This document shows, piece by piece, positions 42,363-54,730 of a stretch of DNA of 64,000 nt (position 1 is the first letter of the stretch; each line of letters opens with the position of its first letter). Location: contig JAQFVV010006208.1 in assembly GCA_028023455.1 (NCBI GenBank), positions 5,562,963 to 5,626,962 of the forward strand, read 5' to 3'. The DNA comes from Epiperipatus broadwayi (lineage: Eukaryota; Onychophora; Udeonychophora; Euonychophora; Peripatidae). The notes under the pieces were generated by a model that was given only the letters and a program-made list of their open reading frames with translations, was not told where the DNA came from and made no database searches. Position numbers and translations under genes: made by a program.

Positions 42363-42793
42363 TTTAAGACTACGTATTAAATGTGTAAGAAGAAGTGGTA
42401 CTTCATTTCCAGCTATATATTAAACACTGAGCATGTTTTCGATATTATCTGTCAGATTCATAGCGCTCAACTATATTCCACAGTTCGCAATTCCAGCTTT
42501 TGTAAATTTACATATTATTTAAATAAACCCATTTAAATATTTCATTTTTTTGATAATGGAATGCTTGTTTTTTTATTAATCGAGTGGGGTCTTGCCCATG
42601 CCTTTTTAAATCTTCATTTTCTGCCATCTCTCCCATTTAATAATATGTAAATTTATAAAAACCGGAATTGCGAACTAAGGAATAGTGGAGTGTTATGAAT
42701 CTGACAGATAACGTTAAAAGAGTGATAAGTGTGTAATATATAGTTAGAAATAAAGTATTTTTTCGTGTTACATGTTTAATAAGTAGTCTTAAA
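42363..42793. mobile_element. Palindromic element, 431 bp
   Basis: TTTAAGACTACGTATTAA, GCTATATATTAAACAC, TATCTGTCAGATTCATAGCG and CAGTTCGCAATTCCAGC on the left match GGAATTGCGAACTAAGG, GTGTTATGAATCTGACAGAT and AAGTAGTCTTAAA on the right. The centre carries CTTGCCCATGCC and a T-rich stretch. The arms are about 150 bp. Single copy here. Confidence 0.82.
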
Positions 42794-43186
42794 TATTACA
42801 ATTAACACAAGAAAAGTGAAATTAAAAGTTATAGAATAATAAGCTTAATATACAGAACATGTTAAGAACATATATCCAGTATGGTAAATATTAAAATTAT
42901 TTATTTATTTGCAAGGGCTTTAAAAATATTATGAGAGATCAAGAAATTTGTTGAAATTTTACTATATGCTTTCTTAATCCACCAAAATCATTAATCAAGT
43001 AAGACCTAATGGTAAAAATTTACTATTGAATTAATCATAAGAAAGAAATTGATTAATCCAAAATGGTTACGATAGATTGTAGTAGCTGCAGAATACAAGT
43101 ACTCTCTTTGCTTGAATTTTATGCAATATTTCTGTTCAGATCTTAAAGCTTCAAAGCAAGGATTGAGCAATAAATTATAATTTATT

Positions 43187-43273
43187 TATTTTTTCCCATG
43201 TGTCAAAGCATCGGCCAGGAAACGAACCTGGGACAACTGCTTGTAAGGCAGCTGCGCTGACCATTCGACCAAA
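43187..43273 (-). mobile_element. tRNA-derived SINE copy 4, minus strand
   Basis: Read on the minus strand: GGTCGAATGGTCAGCGCAGC, GCCTTACAAGCAGTTGTCCC, AGGTTCGTTTCCTGGCCGAT, GCTTTGACACATGGG then A-tail (a T run on the + strand at 43187-43195). The head end before the box A is missing. Confidence 0.85.
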
Positions 43274-43529
43274 ATGTGTGTTTAAAAACAAATTTAATGG
43301 GACGTTAAAAGAATACCAAGATCTTGTCTAATAAAATAACGTAATATATGCATTCGCTATCGTAGAATAAATGTTAGCAGTAGGTCAAAAGCCTTGAAAT
43401 ATATTGGTATAACAATATCAATACTATTAAATAAAAAACTTAAACAAATTTTATAAAATATAATCCCTTCAATATAGTTTGTCAATTTTATTGAAAAAAA
43501 TAATGACTAGTTATTGAATACATTTCATG

Positions 43530-43650
43530 CCACCTAGTGCAAGTCTTAGTAATCAATGGATGCAAGAAAGTTTGTGCATAAAATGCACTACTGTGTGGAG
43601 AGTTTGCTATTGTTTTAACAGTTTGGGTATGTATAAGAAATGATGTGAAG
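43530..43650. mobile_element. Foldback family B fragment
   Basis: ATGCCACCTAGTGCAAGTC, TAGTAATCAATGGATGCAAG, AAAGTTTGTGCATAAAATGC joined directly to ACTACTGTGTGGAGAGTTTG. This is an outer-arm pair with the interior deleted, as at 23393. Confidence 0.75.
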
Positions 43651-43699
43651 ATTTAGTGATTTATATTAATTCTGCCCATAGGAGGATGAAAATTGTGTC

Positions 43700-44035
43700 T
43701 TTAAAAAAAAACCAAGGACACCAAAATGCATTGATACTGGACTGTGTTCATATTTATATAGCTTGGATTGAAAACATTATTGTGATTTCTTTTTGGGCTC
43801 AGCTTTATAGTTAACAAAATAGGTAAAAGATGACTACTGGAAGGTCTTGGAATCTAGGGGCAGTGCTCTCAGATATAAAGCTCACTGATGAAAGCCACAA
43901 GCTAGAAACTAGTCTGGGGATATTGGATGACTGGGCACTAGATAGAGATTTTATGCACCAACCTTCCCACATCCTTTGATTACTAAGGCATACACTGGGT
44001 AGCACTACTATATGGACAGTTTGCTACTCTTTGTA
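43700..44035. mobile_element. Foldback family B, centre plus right arm
   Basis: The central segment TAGCTTGGATTGAAAACATT, ATTGTGATTTCTTTTTGGGC, AGTTAACAAAATAGGTAAAA is shared (inverse) with 56400-56530. It is followed by GAAAGCCACAAGCTAGAAAC, TAGTCTGGGGATATTGGATG and CACTACTATATGGACAG. The left arm is lost. Confidence 0.75.
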
Positions 44036-44570
44036 GAATTCATTTTTATATAGCATCTGTATGTAAAAAGCAAATCTATTAATACTTAAAATCACATAGT
44101 TAAAGTTAAGTTTTTAGCGAAAATTTTTTTATAGCAATTAACCCAATTTATAATTTGAAAAGATCTTAAGCGATGCATTAATATTTCCAATTCTATATTC
44201 CATCCAATTTACAAGAGTCAGAAGAAATACATTTAAAAATAAGCATTACTGTATTACAGACAAATAATTTTCCATTTATAAACAGTGTATTTTGTATTTG
44301 TAGAATTCACTTAAGTTTTATGGCCAGTAACAGAATCCTGTCAGCAAAAGTGATTCACCTGTCTGAGTCAGTTCTATGTGGACCATATCTGTATCTAATA
44401 GCCCCATACTTATTACATTTGATAAGATGTACCATTATCTAAGAGATAACTTGTATATATATACATATATTAAATCATGCCACATGGTTCATTTTGAAGC
44501 TGGCTATTCATACAGGGCATTGAATTTCATAATTATGTGGGGTGATTTAATATTTGAATATTTACTTTAG
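44036..44570. other. AT-rich spacer before the CTCF-like cluster
   Basis: No repeat, exon or RNA was recognised between the family B copy and the GC-richer island. Confidence 0.4.
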
Positions 44571-44604
44571 TGTTAAGGGTAGTTATGACTTACGCCCCAT
44601 GTGG

Positions 44605-44920
44605 CCACAAGAGGCGCTGTTTCCGTGTCAACCACAGAAATATCCAGAGTAGGGGGCCAAAAGCAGATGACACAAAATTCCAGCCGCTAGATGGCGCTGT
44701 TCACCATGTGTACGCACCAGTAGTGGACCAGAAGCAGATGACGCAAAGTTCCAGCCGCTAGATGGCGCTGTTCACCATGCATACACACAGTAACCTTATG
44801 CCAAGTAGCTGCCAGTACTACTGCCCACTTGGTGGCGCTGTTAGACATAGGTAAACCGATCCAGCTTACATCGTCTGCTAAACAGCAACTAACCAGCAAT
44901 CTAGCCCACTAGGTGGCGTT
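44605..44920 (+). promoter_or_regulatory. Cluster of CTCF-like motifs, candidate insulator/boundary
   Basis: Five motifs on the same strand: CCGCTAGATGGCGCTG at 44684-44699 and again 44755-44770, CCACTTGGTGGCGCTG at 44825-44840, CCACTAGGTGGCGTTA at 44906-44921, and a weaker CCACAAGAGGCGCTG at 44605-44619. The first four fit the CTCF core CC(A/G)C(T)AG(G/A)(T/G)GGCG(C). Spacings are about 71, 70 and 81 bp. The surrounding 330 bp is clearly GC-richer than the window. CTCF is conserved in bilaterians and binds such sites at chromatin boundaries. Function here is inferred, and a repeat origin is possible. Confidence 0.6.
44656..44795 (+). repeat. 71-bp tandem duplication carrying two CTCF-like motifs
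   Basis: AAGCAGATGACACAAAATTC at 44661 and AAGCAGATGACGCAAAGTTC at 44732 start two units. Both continue with CCAGCCGCTAGATGGCGCTG and TTCACCATG. The next motif (44825) has a similar spacing but unrelated flanks, so only two full units exist. Confidence 0.88.
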
Positions 44921-44949
44921 AAGCCATAATACATCACATCACATCATCA

Positions 44950-46127
44950 TATATATACATTGATATAACATTTACTAAAATTAAATACATTGAATGGCTA
45001 ACAAAATGTCTTAAGTGAATCATTCTCATCTCTTCTTCACGTGTTGCTAGTCTGACCTGGAATAGTAGGTTCATAGATATTAAATTTAAAGTGATATATT
45101 GACTTGTCAAAAAAAAAAAGAGTGAGCCATAAGGAATTATTATTTATCTTAATATTATTATTTTGTAAAGTGAAATCTTATATTTTGTATATTATATTAC
45201 ATTAGTTGCCAACTTGGTCAATCAATGAAATGACAAATTTCTACTATTGTAATTAAACCAAGTAGGAGGTAGTTTGCCAGAAAATTATTTTACCCATTCT
45301 TTCGGAATAGAATCTAGGATATGAATTGTTTGGATTTTGAAAAATTTGAATAAAGGTTCACTTCAAATAGAAGTTTTTAAGAAATCAGATGAAAAAATTA
45401 ATGTTATTTTGAAAAGGGGGAAAGGTAATTATTAGTTTGAAGATTTAGGAAAATTTTAAAAACAATTTCCATTACTTGTTACTCTAGTAACATCAAAGAG
45501 AATAAGAAGGTCACCTAAATAAATTAAAATAATAAGTAGCTGTATCAGAAATTTTTGGGGAAAGTTTCAATTGGAATGAAATTGGAACCATATAAATAAT
45601 AATTATGGCTCTAGTCTAATCAATTGGGCTTTCTGCCAAAGGCAACAGTCAGTAGAAATTTCATATACTTATTTATGAGGACTCTCCTGATTTCTTCACT
45701 TTTTCTTAAGAACAAGGTTCCTGACATGAATTATCACGTTATGTTGATTTATGGGTTACTTATCATGGTAATCTGAATGGCTTTGAATTTTCTTTTGTAC
45801 TGTTTTCTCTCTATCCAATATTTTTTTTATTTTCTCAATCAAGAATATGTTCATTTTGTACTCTTTCAATCAGTTTTCAATGTGGTAACTGGTTTTACAA
45901 ATATACTTCCATATTAATATATTTCAGAGATCCAATTTTTCAGCATCAAATTTAGGTTTTGCAGGCATTAGAATTCCTCATACTGTGATATGGATTTGGA
46001 AAGCTGTTCTCATGTTATAATGATTGCAGATTTTCTTTAGTTTGTCTGCTATTCATAGTATGTATGCATAAACTACAATACTGTTAATTGTTGAATTAAA
46101 CAAAAACATGAAAATTGAAAGAATTAA
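44950..46127. other. AT-rich intergenic stretch, no recognised gene
   Basis: No exon, SINE or palindrome was recognised. The stretch just before 46128 could hold an eroded upstream part of the Penelope-like element, but no motif supports it. Confidence 0.35.
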
Positions 46128-46640
46128 TATATTGGTAAGCTTTGGTGTAGAGAGTTTATTTACAAATGTACAATATGGTGAAGCCTTATCTATTGCAAAG
46201 AAAAGATTTATTGATGGTAATGATTTATAAGCCAGTACAACTTTTTCTATTGATAGTATAATGGAACTATTAATATTCTGAAAAACAATGTACTTTCAGT
46301 GTAATAATTTTTCCAATAATATCAAGGAATGGCATGGAATTATTACTGCCATTCTTGATTTGCAATATATACATGGAAAACAAAAAGCCACAACCATAAG
46401 TACTACTCCATGTCTATCTAAAGCCTGGTTTTTCTACATCAAATGATGTTTGTTGTAAAGCCATGTGATGAAACAATTTTACAAGCATTCTGGATCCTCA
46501 TCAATAACATCTCTAATGAAATTCACAATAAAATGTGAACAAGAACAAAAAATTGGCATTCTTAGATGTTCATGTGGCAAAACTTCCTCTTGAAAAAATC
46601 AAAACTACACAGTTTACAAAAAAAAAAACTTAATATTTTG
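46128..46640 (+). pseudogene. Penelope-like reverse transcriptase remnant
   Basis: With frameshifts the + strand reads LVSFGVESLFTNV, YGEALSIAKKRFIDGNDL, a CLKTMYFQCNNFFQ-like stretch, a Q-x-x-GMAMG-like block followed by LICNIYMENK, and LAFLDVHVAKL. These are in the order of the Penelope-like RT motifs (FDV.SLFT..P; TyF.f......Q..G.aMGspLSP; ...NiyME; FLDv.v). The RT catalytic YVDD is not readable and many stops are present. It is assigned to Penelope-like elements rather than LINEs because of the SLFTNVP and FLDV pair. Confidence 0.72.
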
Positions 46641-48540
46641 GGGTCATTTCCTAATTATTATTTGCTAAATATTGCTTTTTGATATTTCATATTTTAAAAG
46701 TATTTTTTATTATAATTTTTTTTTTTTTTTTGGTCATTTCCTAATTAATATTTTTGATATTTTTTTTTTTTGTTTTGTTTATGTGATTATGCTAATTTTT
46801 AGGTCATTTTTTAATTACTAATTTGTTTGATATTTGATTTTAAGAGTTAATTTGATTGTTTTGGACATGTGATTACACTTATTTCTGTAAAAGTTCTATT
46901 ATTATTTTTTTGATGAAAATTGCAATATTTGATGTAGACTAGACAAAATATCTGATGAACTTTGCTATTACTTTTGGTGATATTATCAAAGATGTTTTAT
47001 TACTTGATGAGGTCAGCAGTGTTTTGGGACTACCCTGGTGACCAAATGATGCTTACTAAATCAGTACCTTTTTTTCTATCATACTCTTGTTTTACACTAT
47101 CCATAGCAATTTTTTTTTCTTTAAGCACATGGTAATATTTTTTCCTTAATATATTTTTTATCAAAACTCAATATGTGGGATTTTGGTAATAGTTTGCATA
47201 TCCCAATTATTTGAATACCTTTTTGTTATTAATAGATAAAGTTTATGATCACTTCATTTCATTATTTCAATTATATATAATCCTTTTTAAAAATAAGTTT
47301 ATTATTTAGCTAATAACTCGTGTTTATAGTATATATGTAAACAAATTACGTGTATCTTTTTTTAAAGCTAGTGCTCCCCCCCCCTTTTTTTATATTAATT
47401 AAAATAATTAGATTAACTATGGGTTTATTGTATGAAGATGTAAATTACCCCCTCAATCTGTGGCAAAAGCTGCAGATTATTTCAGTTATAATTACCCTTG
47501 GTTTTGAATCAAGATATCAATAATCACGTGCTTATGGGAATTATTTTATAGCTAAGAATCCCTATTGAAAAATTCTAGAGCCAACTGAGAATTCATTTAC
47601 TTGAAGGGAAAAAAAAGAAAATTAGTTTTGCTCCGAATTTAAAAGCCTCTTCCGGAATCTATTATAGCATTTTATCTATACATGCGTTTTCAATTAAGAC
47701 AACATCAGAGCTTGATGTAATCCAGTTGTTCTCTCATGTCATTTTTGATTGAATACAGTTAGTATACAATAAATACGGGAATACTGATTTTTTGTGTCCG
47801 AAATAAACTTTCTAAATCTATTTAGATTTTTGTATATTATAATTTAAAAAAAGAAAACTCTTACTATATTTTTCAATAATCTTGATTAAATCATACGAAA
47901 GTTCGTTTTGCTCTTATGTTATTGAGAATACCAACTTCTTTGAGTGAAAAATGAGTGTGAGCTATATTATATAAAATCAATAGGCGCAAATTTGATTAAT
48001 ATGATAAAACAATAAAACGAGCAGCTCTGTATTCTAGCACCATCTGATCTGCCGCGCTTGAGTAATCAATGACCACTAGATGCATTTAAAACCATAGACC
48101 AGGTTTTGGCTTTTGCTTTTAATCGGTGAATGAGATTTGGGTTTCAAAGTCGGAAGTAATGCAGTTATATATTCAGCAACCACCTGTAATTCCATTTACC
48201 GGTTGGACCACAAATTTGAAATGCAGATCAGCCTAAGGTTTTGAATATAAATGTGTGTAAAATTATATACCTGTGTTGCCAGTTCAGCAACTATATATTT
48301 TTATACTCTCAGATGTCCTTTTTCCTGGCTAAGAATATCAATAATAACAAATCACCGAACTCCCAACCCACTCAATATAATAAAAGCAGCAGTTTCCCTC
48401 TCTAAACTGAATATGATAAAATATATTTATATATATTTCATGTTTGTATAAATATTATGAAATATATGTTTAAAAAAATAAGTGAACATCTGGGAAAGAT
48501 AATTACATTTTTCATTTATATTTAATATGAAAAGATGAAG
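46640..48540. other. AT-rich intergenic stretch
   Basis: T- and A-rich low complexity at 46660-46800. GC-richer patches near 48010-48200 contain AGCACCATCTGATC and CCACTAGATGCATT, partial CTCF-like words only. No gene was recognised; the 48251-48451 open frame has no motif. Confidence 0.35.
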
Positions 48541-48832
48541 TTTTGAAAAAAGGAAGATTGATTGAGGAAATCAGAGCGTGAAAAAGAGAAACTGGATTGG
48601 ACATATATTAAGAAGAAATTATAGTTTAAAGAAATATGTTTTGGAGGGAATGGTGAATGGAAATAAGAAAGGCAGGAGAGAATGACATTGTTAGCTGATA
48701 AAAGAGATGAGAAGAGTTACATGGAATTGAAGAGTAGGGCGATGAAGAGAAATGGATTAATGATGTGACTACTCTCTGGACCTGCCTATTTGACAGAATA
48801 CTATTGTTGATGATGATGAATGGATGCTTTTT
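48540..48832 (+). pseudogene. LINE 3' end, same family as the minus-strand copy at 60.5 kb
   Basis: Broken frames read GRLIEEIRA, RNWIGHI, RRNYSLKKYVLEGMVNG-like and a final ELKSRAMKRNGLMM-like stretch, the terminal part of an arthropod-type LINE reverse transcriptase ORF. It ends CTCTCTGGACCTGCC, TGACAGAATACTATTG and (TGA)n near 48815. The 60.5-kb copy has the same 3' end in inverse (AGTATTCTGACCCATGGACA). Confidence 0.75.
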
Positions 48833-49631
48833 CTCTTTCTTTGTGAAATATAATTCTTAATATAATAGACAATATTTTTTATACAATATATCTTTTTTGA
48901 TTATTATTGATATATCTAATTACAGAATAAGTCTCTTCAAATTGAATCTAATTTGCTGTACTATCTTTTCCACACCATTCTAATAAACTTCCTTTTTTAT
49001 TTATCTCATATATAATTGTTTTCTTAATCTCTTTACAATTCTTTGATTTCTAATATATATATATACCTGTCCAAAGGAATGGATTTTTGATGCCTTACAT
49101 TGTAACTACTATATTGCATGACTACTCACAATGGCAGTACATTGCATACCAGACTATTTTTTATAAATAAATGTAGTACATTGACTTAATAATTTATCCA
49201 CAAACTCAAAAAAAAAATCTTGGGAGTCACCGATTTAAAAGTAAGACGTCCATTCTATGTACAGCATTGTAACTTTACTTCATTCTTGAATATTCTGTGA
49301 TTGATTATCTACATTGTCATAATAATTTGTAGATCAATTTCAATAAATTAATGAGATAGAAACTTCTGTCTATGCAAAATCTATATGGTCTGATTCTGAT
49401 TTCTAAGATACAAAATGGACATGGTTTCAATTGGAGACAATCACCAGCATTTCTAGGGATCACCTTAAAGATATGTTACTGTAGAAGAATCATATAATTT
49501 TAATGACCCAAAAGGCAATGCTTTCCCAAAATAATAAGTGGTATCATTATGACTCATTCTTTTCTAGAATGCCTAACATCATTAAATGTTAATACTGAAA
49601 TATATTTATCAAGCGCATAGTACATACGTAA

Positions 49632-49988
49632 TTAAATAGAAAGGATTTTCACCCTTTTCACATTCTATACTACTTTATATAAGCTCAACAATGTTGTGTT
49701 GAGTACAGGAAAACTCAAACACAAGATAGAATCTTTATAAAGATAAGAGTGGCCATCTTATCTTTAACCTAATTTCTGATTTATATAGGTCAGTCTAAAG
49801 TGTCTTGATTTGAGAGAGTGAAGATTGGCATATATAAATTAGAATTTAGGTTAAAGATAAGATGACCGCTCTTATCTTTATAAAGTCTCTCTGGGTTTGA
49901 GAGTTCTCTTGTACTCAATGCAGCATCGTTGAGCTTATATAAATTAATACAGCGCATATGTGAAAAGGTGAAAATCCTTTCTATTTAA
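49632..49988. mobile_element. Long palindrome of family D type, 357 bp
   Basis: TTAAATAGAAAGGATTTTCA, CCCTTTTCACAT, ATAAGCTCAACAATG and GAGTGGCCATCTTATCTTTA on the left match TAAAGATAAGATGACCGCTC, CGTTGAGCTTATATAA and GTGAAAAGGTGAAAATCCTT on the right. The central spacer is about 60 bp. The shared AAGATAAGATGGCC module links it to 28081 and 59539. Confidence 0.85.
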
Positions 49989-49999
49989 TAAAATGTTAA

Positions 50000-52900
50000 T
50001 AGTATATTTAATTTTATGGGAAATTCAAAATGTATAATCATTTTCACATAATATGCATAGTTTGATTTATGTAGAGAAATATTTATTTGTCATCTTGGAA
50101 TCAGTATTATTCTAGTTCAGATTTTGTTAGGCTTTTTAAGTTTGTAGAGTTCTTTGAGGAATAATTTTAGAACTTCAAAAGTTGTGAAGTTTAAACAAAG
50201 TCTAAACAGATGGCTAATGTTACTGTTATAAATTATTTTAAGTAGATCCCTTTGTTCATTTAAATTTGTACATTGGTACAAAGGATACCTATAATATTTA
50301 TTAACACACTTTTGAAATGATTATCTATAATAATAAAATTTCATTATGTCTTAATGATTTTATAGTTTTTCTTAGGTATAAGTAGCCAGGAAAATGGTAA
50401 ATGGTCTATTTAATATAACTTTTTAAGATCATTTAAGTGAAATTAATACTATTCTGAATTAGGCCCTTTAACAATAATTTATCCGATAGAGAAACTTGGT
50501 ATAATGTTCTATGCAAGAATACTAATAGTTATGTTAGATTTGGACTTAATTTTCTGGGGATTTTTTTCTGAACATTTATTCAAACATTAAATAGGCTTTT
50601 CTTCTAGGTGGATTGGTAGTGTAAATGTGTGTTAATCTTATTATAGTGGCAAAACTTTTGAAAGTTAGCATGATTTCTAAAAAACATTCATCGAGATTTT
50701 TGAGAGAATTCATGTATTGTAAACCGAAACATATTTAAATGCTGCATATATTGTTTAGAAATTAACATACTTGAAGAAAAAAAACAGTTTTAAATATGGT
50801 TGTTGATAAAAATTTGATTTGAAGAAGAGTTTTCCAGAAATCCATATTATGTAGAGTTTGGTTTTTTTGCAGGGACTTAATTACAACCACACAATTCTTT
50901 AAGTTCTTATTGAGATTTGACTACTTGACATAATATGTTGGGTATTATTTTTAGGCAATAATTTAATCTTCACATTGGCTATTTATTTTTATCCATTGTT
51001 ACAGATTTCTATTTTCTAAACGGAACTAATTCATCAATTAATTTTTTATGTAAAAAATAAATCGGTAAATTATCAGCTTTAAACAATATGATGATGATAC
51101 GAGAGCAGCTCCCTATCCTTGCTCGAGATAGTATTGGAAGGGAGAACTGCTTGGGTATTATAATGTTGTCTTAAGCCAATACTTTGGTGATTTATTAGCA
51201 ACATGCTTTGTCTGGGGGGGGGGGGATAATGTTCTACAGTTATTAAATAATTGAAATTACTAAAATAGTTACTGAGCTGATTTTAGACCTGTACAAACAG
51301 ATTTAGATTTTAAGTTTTTTGCTTGACAATTAAAATGGGGTTTACGGTGGTTTCTGGTTACATGTCTGCATTCCTTTTAACTTTGAATCCTAGGCCTTAC
51401 TGGCAAAGGCAAAAGCCAGAAACCAATCTAAGACTATTAACAATAAGAATAGGGATTTTATATGTATCTGGAAAGCAGTGATTCTCAAGCTTACACTAGA
51501 GGGGAGTAGTGTGCTTGTATTATCTTTACTGTTTGAATGGGATCATATTATACAGTTCATCCTTGATAATTTTGAACCAGTAGATGATGAATTTGAATTG
51601 AGGGATGCTCTCTTTTTTACATAAATAATAAACATTGATTTACATCAGGGAGAGGGGGGGAGCAATCTCTTGCCCATGAACCAACTGTAGCCATCAAAAC
51701 CTCTCTAGCCTTGGATATTTTCAAAACATGAATTGGTCGTGTATAAAACTTCTATTTAAACATATGTTGTGCAAATATTGAAGTAAATTATTTATTTTCT
51801 CAATCACACTTTTTGTCTCTCCAATCTTTCTAATAGTTGTAGTTTATTCTACCAGAGGCACAATATTCTGACAAATTATGCACATTATATGTATTTGACT
51901 GTAAATTTAACCAATGACATGAAGGGGCATTTTTGTTTGGTTTTATAGTAATATTTGCAGATAAACCTACTTTATCAAAAGTAAAACATGGATTTTACTT
52001 CATTTTTTTTAATTATTATTTTGCATTTAATTATTTTTATTAGAATGGCTACACTGAATAAGAGAAGAAAAATTGCCACAGAAAATTGAACATTTCAAAA
52101 AAAAATGGAGCGATGCCTGTTTCTTATAGTAAGAAATAGTAAACCAATGTGCCTCATATGTCTCAAAAATATTTCAGTTAATAAGGAACACAATATTAAG
52201 AGGCAGTATTCATCAAAACATTCTATTTATAACAAAAATTATTCGGGAATTTTTGAATAAAAAAATAAGAATAAATTAAATTATGGTTTAATTATTGATT
52301 AGCAGAATATATTTTCTGAATTCAGTTATTTTAAATATTTTATTCTAAAACAAGCTTTTTTGATAAAGTAACATATCTGATAAAGTATTTAAGGTAGTTT
52401 TTTTTTTTTTAATATTAAAAACGACTGTCTAACAGGAATTAGGGAAATCATTTAAGAATGAAGAAAAAGCATAAGTTATTGCTAAATGGAAAGGTTTTAA
52501 TGACTTTCGTTTAACCTTTAGTTAAGGATAGTCAAATATCCATTTATCAATCAATGATTAAATGGCTAGCTAGTTTGATATGGGACAACAATAAACTAGA
52601 CGGTTCCAAATTGCTATCCAATTTGGAGGCATTGTAGGTAGATAGTTTAATCATTCACTATATTACAGGCCATTCTTATTACATATTATCATTATTACTT
52701 ATTTAAAAACAACAGTTCCTGTTTATCAAAGCCACTATTTTTTCTAAATCCATAATTAGTCTCTTCTAAGATCACATTTCATTTTCTTCTATCTATTTTT
52801 TTATAGTTTCTTTCAAATATGCCAATAAATTTTTCATAATCCCCTTGTCTCTACAAATAAATCTAATCTAATTCTTGTTCAAGCTTCATACTTTTTTTAA

Positions 52901-54288
52901 TTAATTTTCTCAACAATTCTAGTATTGCAGAACTCATTGTTCTCCAAATCTATATTTCAAAACCTCTAATCTTTTTTCATTCACTTTCTCATTCTCTAAG
53001 TTTCTTTTTTATTAAACTGTAATTTTAATATCTCATCGTCTATTGCAGTTCAACCTACTTTATTGCAGTTCAACCTACTTTATCTATATCATTTCCTTAT
53101 TTTATTATTCCAGATGCAACTTAGCTTGATCTATGCCCACTTCACCCAAAATGTTTAATTTCATGTAAATTATGCATAAATAAAATATAAAAGTTTTTAA
53201 ATAGCCCATTGTGGAAAAAAGTTTTTTCAAGAGCCCTCCAAGAAAAAAGTGATGGAAGGTTATTACCAATTTATAATTGTGGGCAATAGATTTTTAGTTG
53301 CTTATCCTTTTTTGTTTTAACCTCTATCTAGAAATATCATGATGAGTATATGCCAATAATAAATGGATGGCTAGATGGATTTTATATGGGTTTATTACTG
53401 TAAAAAAAAAACTTAGACTCTATGGAATCTTAAAAAAATATCCAAATTTAGTCTTGAATCAAGTTCCAAGTTGTGGCTTAGTATATAGAGGTTCTACTCA
53501 CTACACTATGTTTTATTATTATTATCATCATCATCAAAGAAGCCAAAGTGAAAGTCAGTAGTTAAGCAAACATTAAGACCTTTCAATTTCATGAGAAGTG
53601 GTCAACACCCCCCCCCCCAAAGAAACTAAATCTTTAAAAATATGAGAAATAATTAGAGTACCCAATACTTTACAAGATCACTACTGATAAAGAAAATTCA
53701 ATATAGCACTGAGTAACGAAGTCTTTTGTATCTATTGCCTCATTAAACTTTTTTACAAATTATCCCGTATGTGTATGCGATAATATATTTAATATCCCCT
53801 ATGCATTGGGAATTTGTGAATAAAAATAGTGCAGATATTTATTTTCCCATGCAAATACCAGTAGCTTTTTAAAAACTGCATTTTTATGAGCTTTCTAGTA
53901 AGAAATGTTTAATGAATAATAAGAATATTAATAAAATTCTCAGCTGAAGAACATAAAAAAAGCTCTTTCACTTGAAGAACGATATATTTCAAAATGAAAA
54001 AAAAACATTTATATTATAATAATAAAAAAATATCAGGAGATAGTCTTATAAATGATGAGTGCTGGTTCAGCACGAAATGCATCTTGGGTGTCATTTGTCT
54101 TTTATTATATCTTTATTTATGTGAATTTAAAAAGAATGGGGAAGTATGGAGGTGTTTATTACATCTATAAAGATATTACACATGGGAAAGAGAAAGGTGA
54201 ATAACTCCGTGTGTGTAAAATAAAAAAAATCAGATATATTAATCTTTAACTGGGGTTAATCTCTAGTTTCGAAAATGATTAGTAATAG
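50000..54288. other. AT-rich intergenic stretch with little recognisable content
   Basis: No coding feature was supported. Items seen: a G run near 51218, a possible short inverted motif around 51345-51430 (TTTCTGGTTA and AAAGCCAGAAACCAATC), a G-rich run near 51650, (ATT)n/(ATC)n near 53510 and a C run near 53610. At 52730-53110 pyrimidine-rich sequence might be an antisense decayed LINE, but no motif chain could be read. A fragment of foldback family A is at 54050-54135. Confidence 0.35.
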
Positions 54289-54298
54289 TCATTATTAA

Positions 54299-54408
54299 GT
54301 CTTGCATTGGTGGACGAGAGGTCAGCGCGACTGCCTTGCACTTGCAGGCAGTTGCCTGGGTTGCGGGTTCGCGTCCCGGCCGATGCTATGACACTTTAAA
54401 AAAAAAAA
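54299..54408 (+). mobile_element. tRNA-derived SINE copy 5 with target-site duplication
   Basis: It starts GTCTTGCATTGGTGGACGAG, box A GAGGTCAGCGCGACTGCC, core CTTGCACTTGCAGGCAGT, a good box B GGGTTCGCGTCCCGGCC, then GATGCTATGACAC and an A-tail. Flanks TCATTATTAA (54289-54298 and 54409-54418) are identical. Together with copies 2 and 3 this fixes the family's ends. Confidence 0.92.
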
Positions 54409-54466
54409 TCATTATTAACTGAAATACAGGCTTATTATATACCTGTATCTATATATGTAATATATA

Positions 54467-54596
54467 GGTTATATGAGCACAGACTTTCACACAACCCACG
54501 ACTCTCCATTCGATCTCATAACACTGATACACTTGAACAGTGTTATGAGATAGAGTGAAGAGTGGTGGGTTGTGTGAAAGTCTATGCTCATATACC
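54467..54596. mobile_element. Small foldback, 130 bp
   Basis: GGTTATATGAGCACAGACTT, TCACACAACCCACGACTCTC and GATCTCATAACACTG pair with CAGTGTTATGAGATAGAGTG, TGGTGGGTTGTGTGAAAGTC and TATGCTCATATACC. Only about 13 bp separate the arms. It resembles a short relative of family A (shared AGCACAGACTTTCA). Confidence 0.88.
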
Positions 54597-54730
54597 CTAT
54601 ATAATAATCATTATTGTATTTATCTGAAATGGATGGCGTCAAAGTTGTGAGTGGAGGAAGTTTGACAATGGTAAATGAAAATGTAACAGTAAATATTTAA
54701 CTTAAGAATTATAGAACTCCATCTAGATAA

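Noticed and set aside
44570-44899. Open frames through the GC-richer island
   Set aside because: They cover the 71-bp tandem repeat and the CTCF-like words, have no recognisable motif, and occur on both strands.
48010-48100. Further CTCF-like words
   Set aside because: AGCACCATCTGATC and CCACTAGATGCATT match only part of the core and are isolated.
52730-53110. Possible antisense LINE fragment
   Set aside because: The pyrimidine-rich sequence suggests it, but no run of reverse-transcriptase motifs could be read in any frame.
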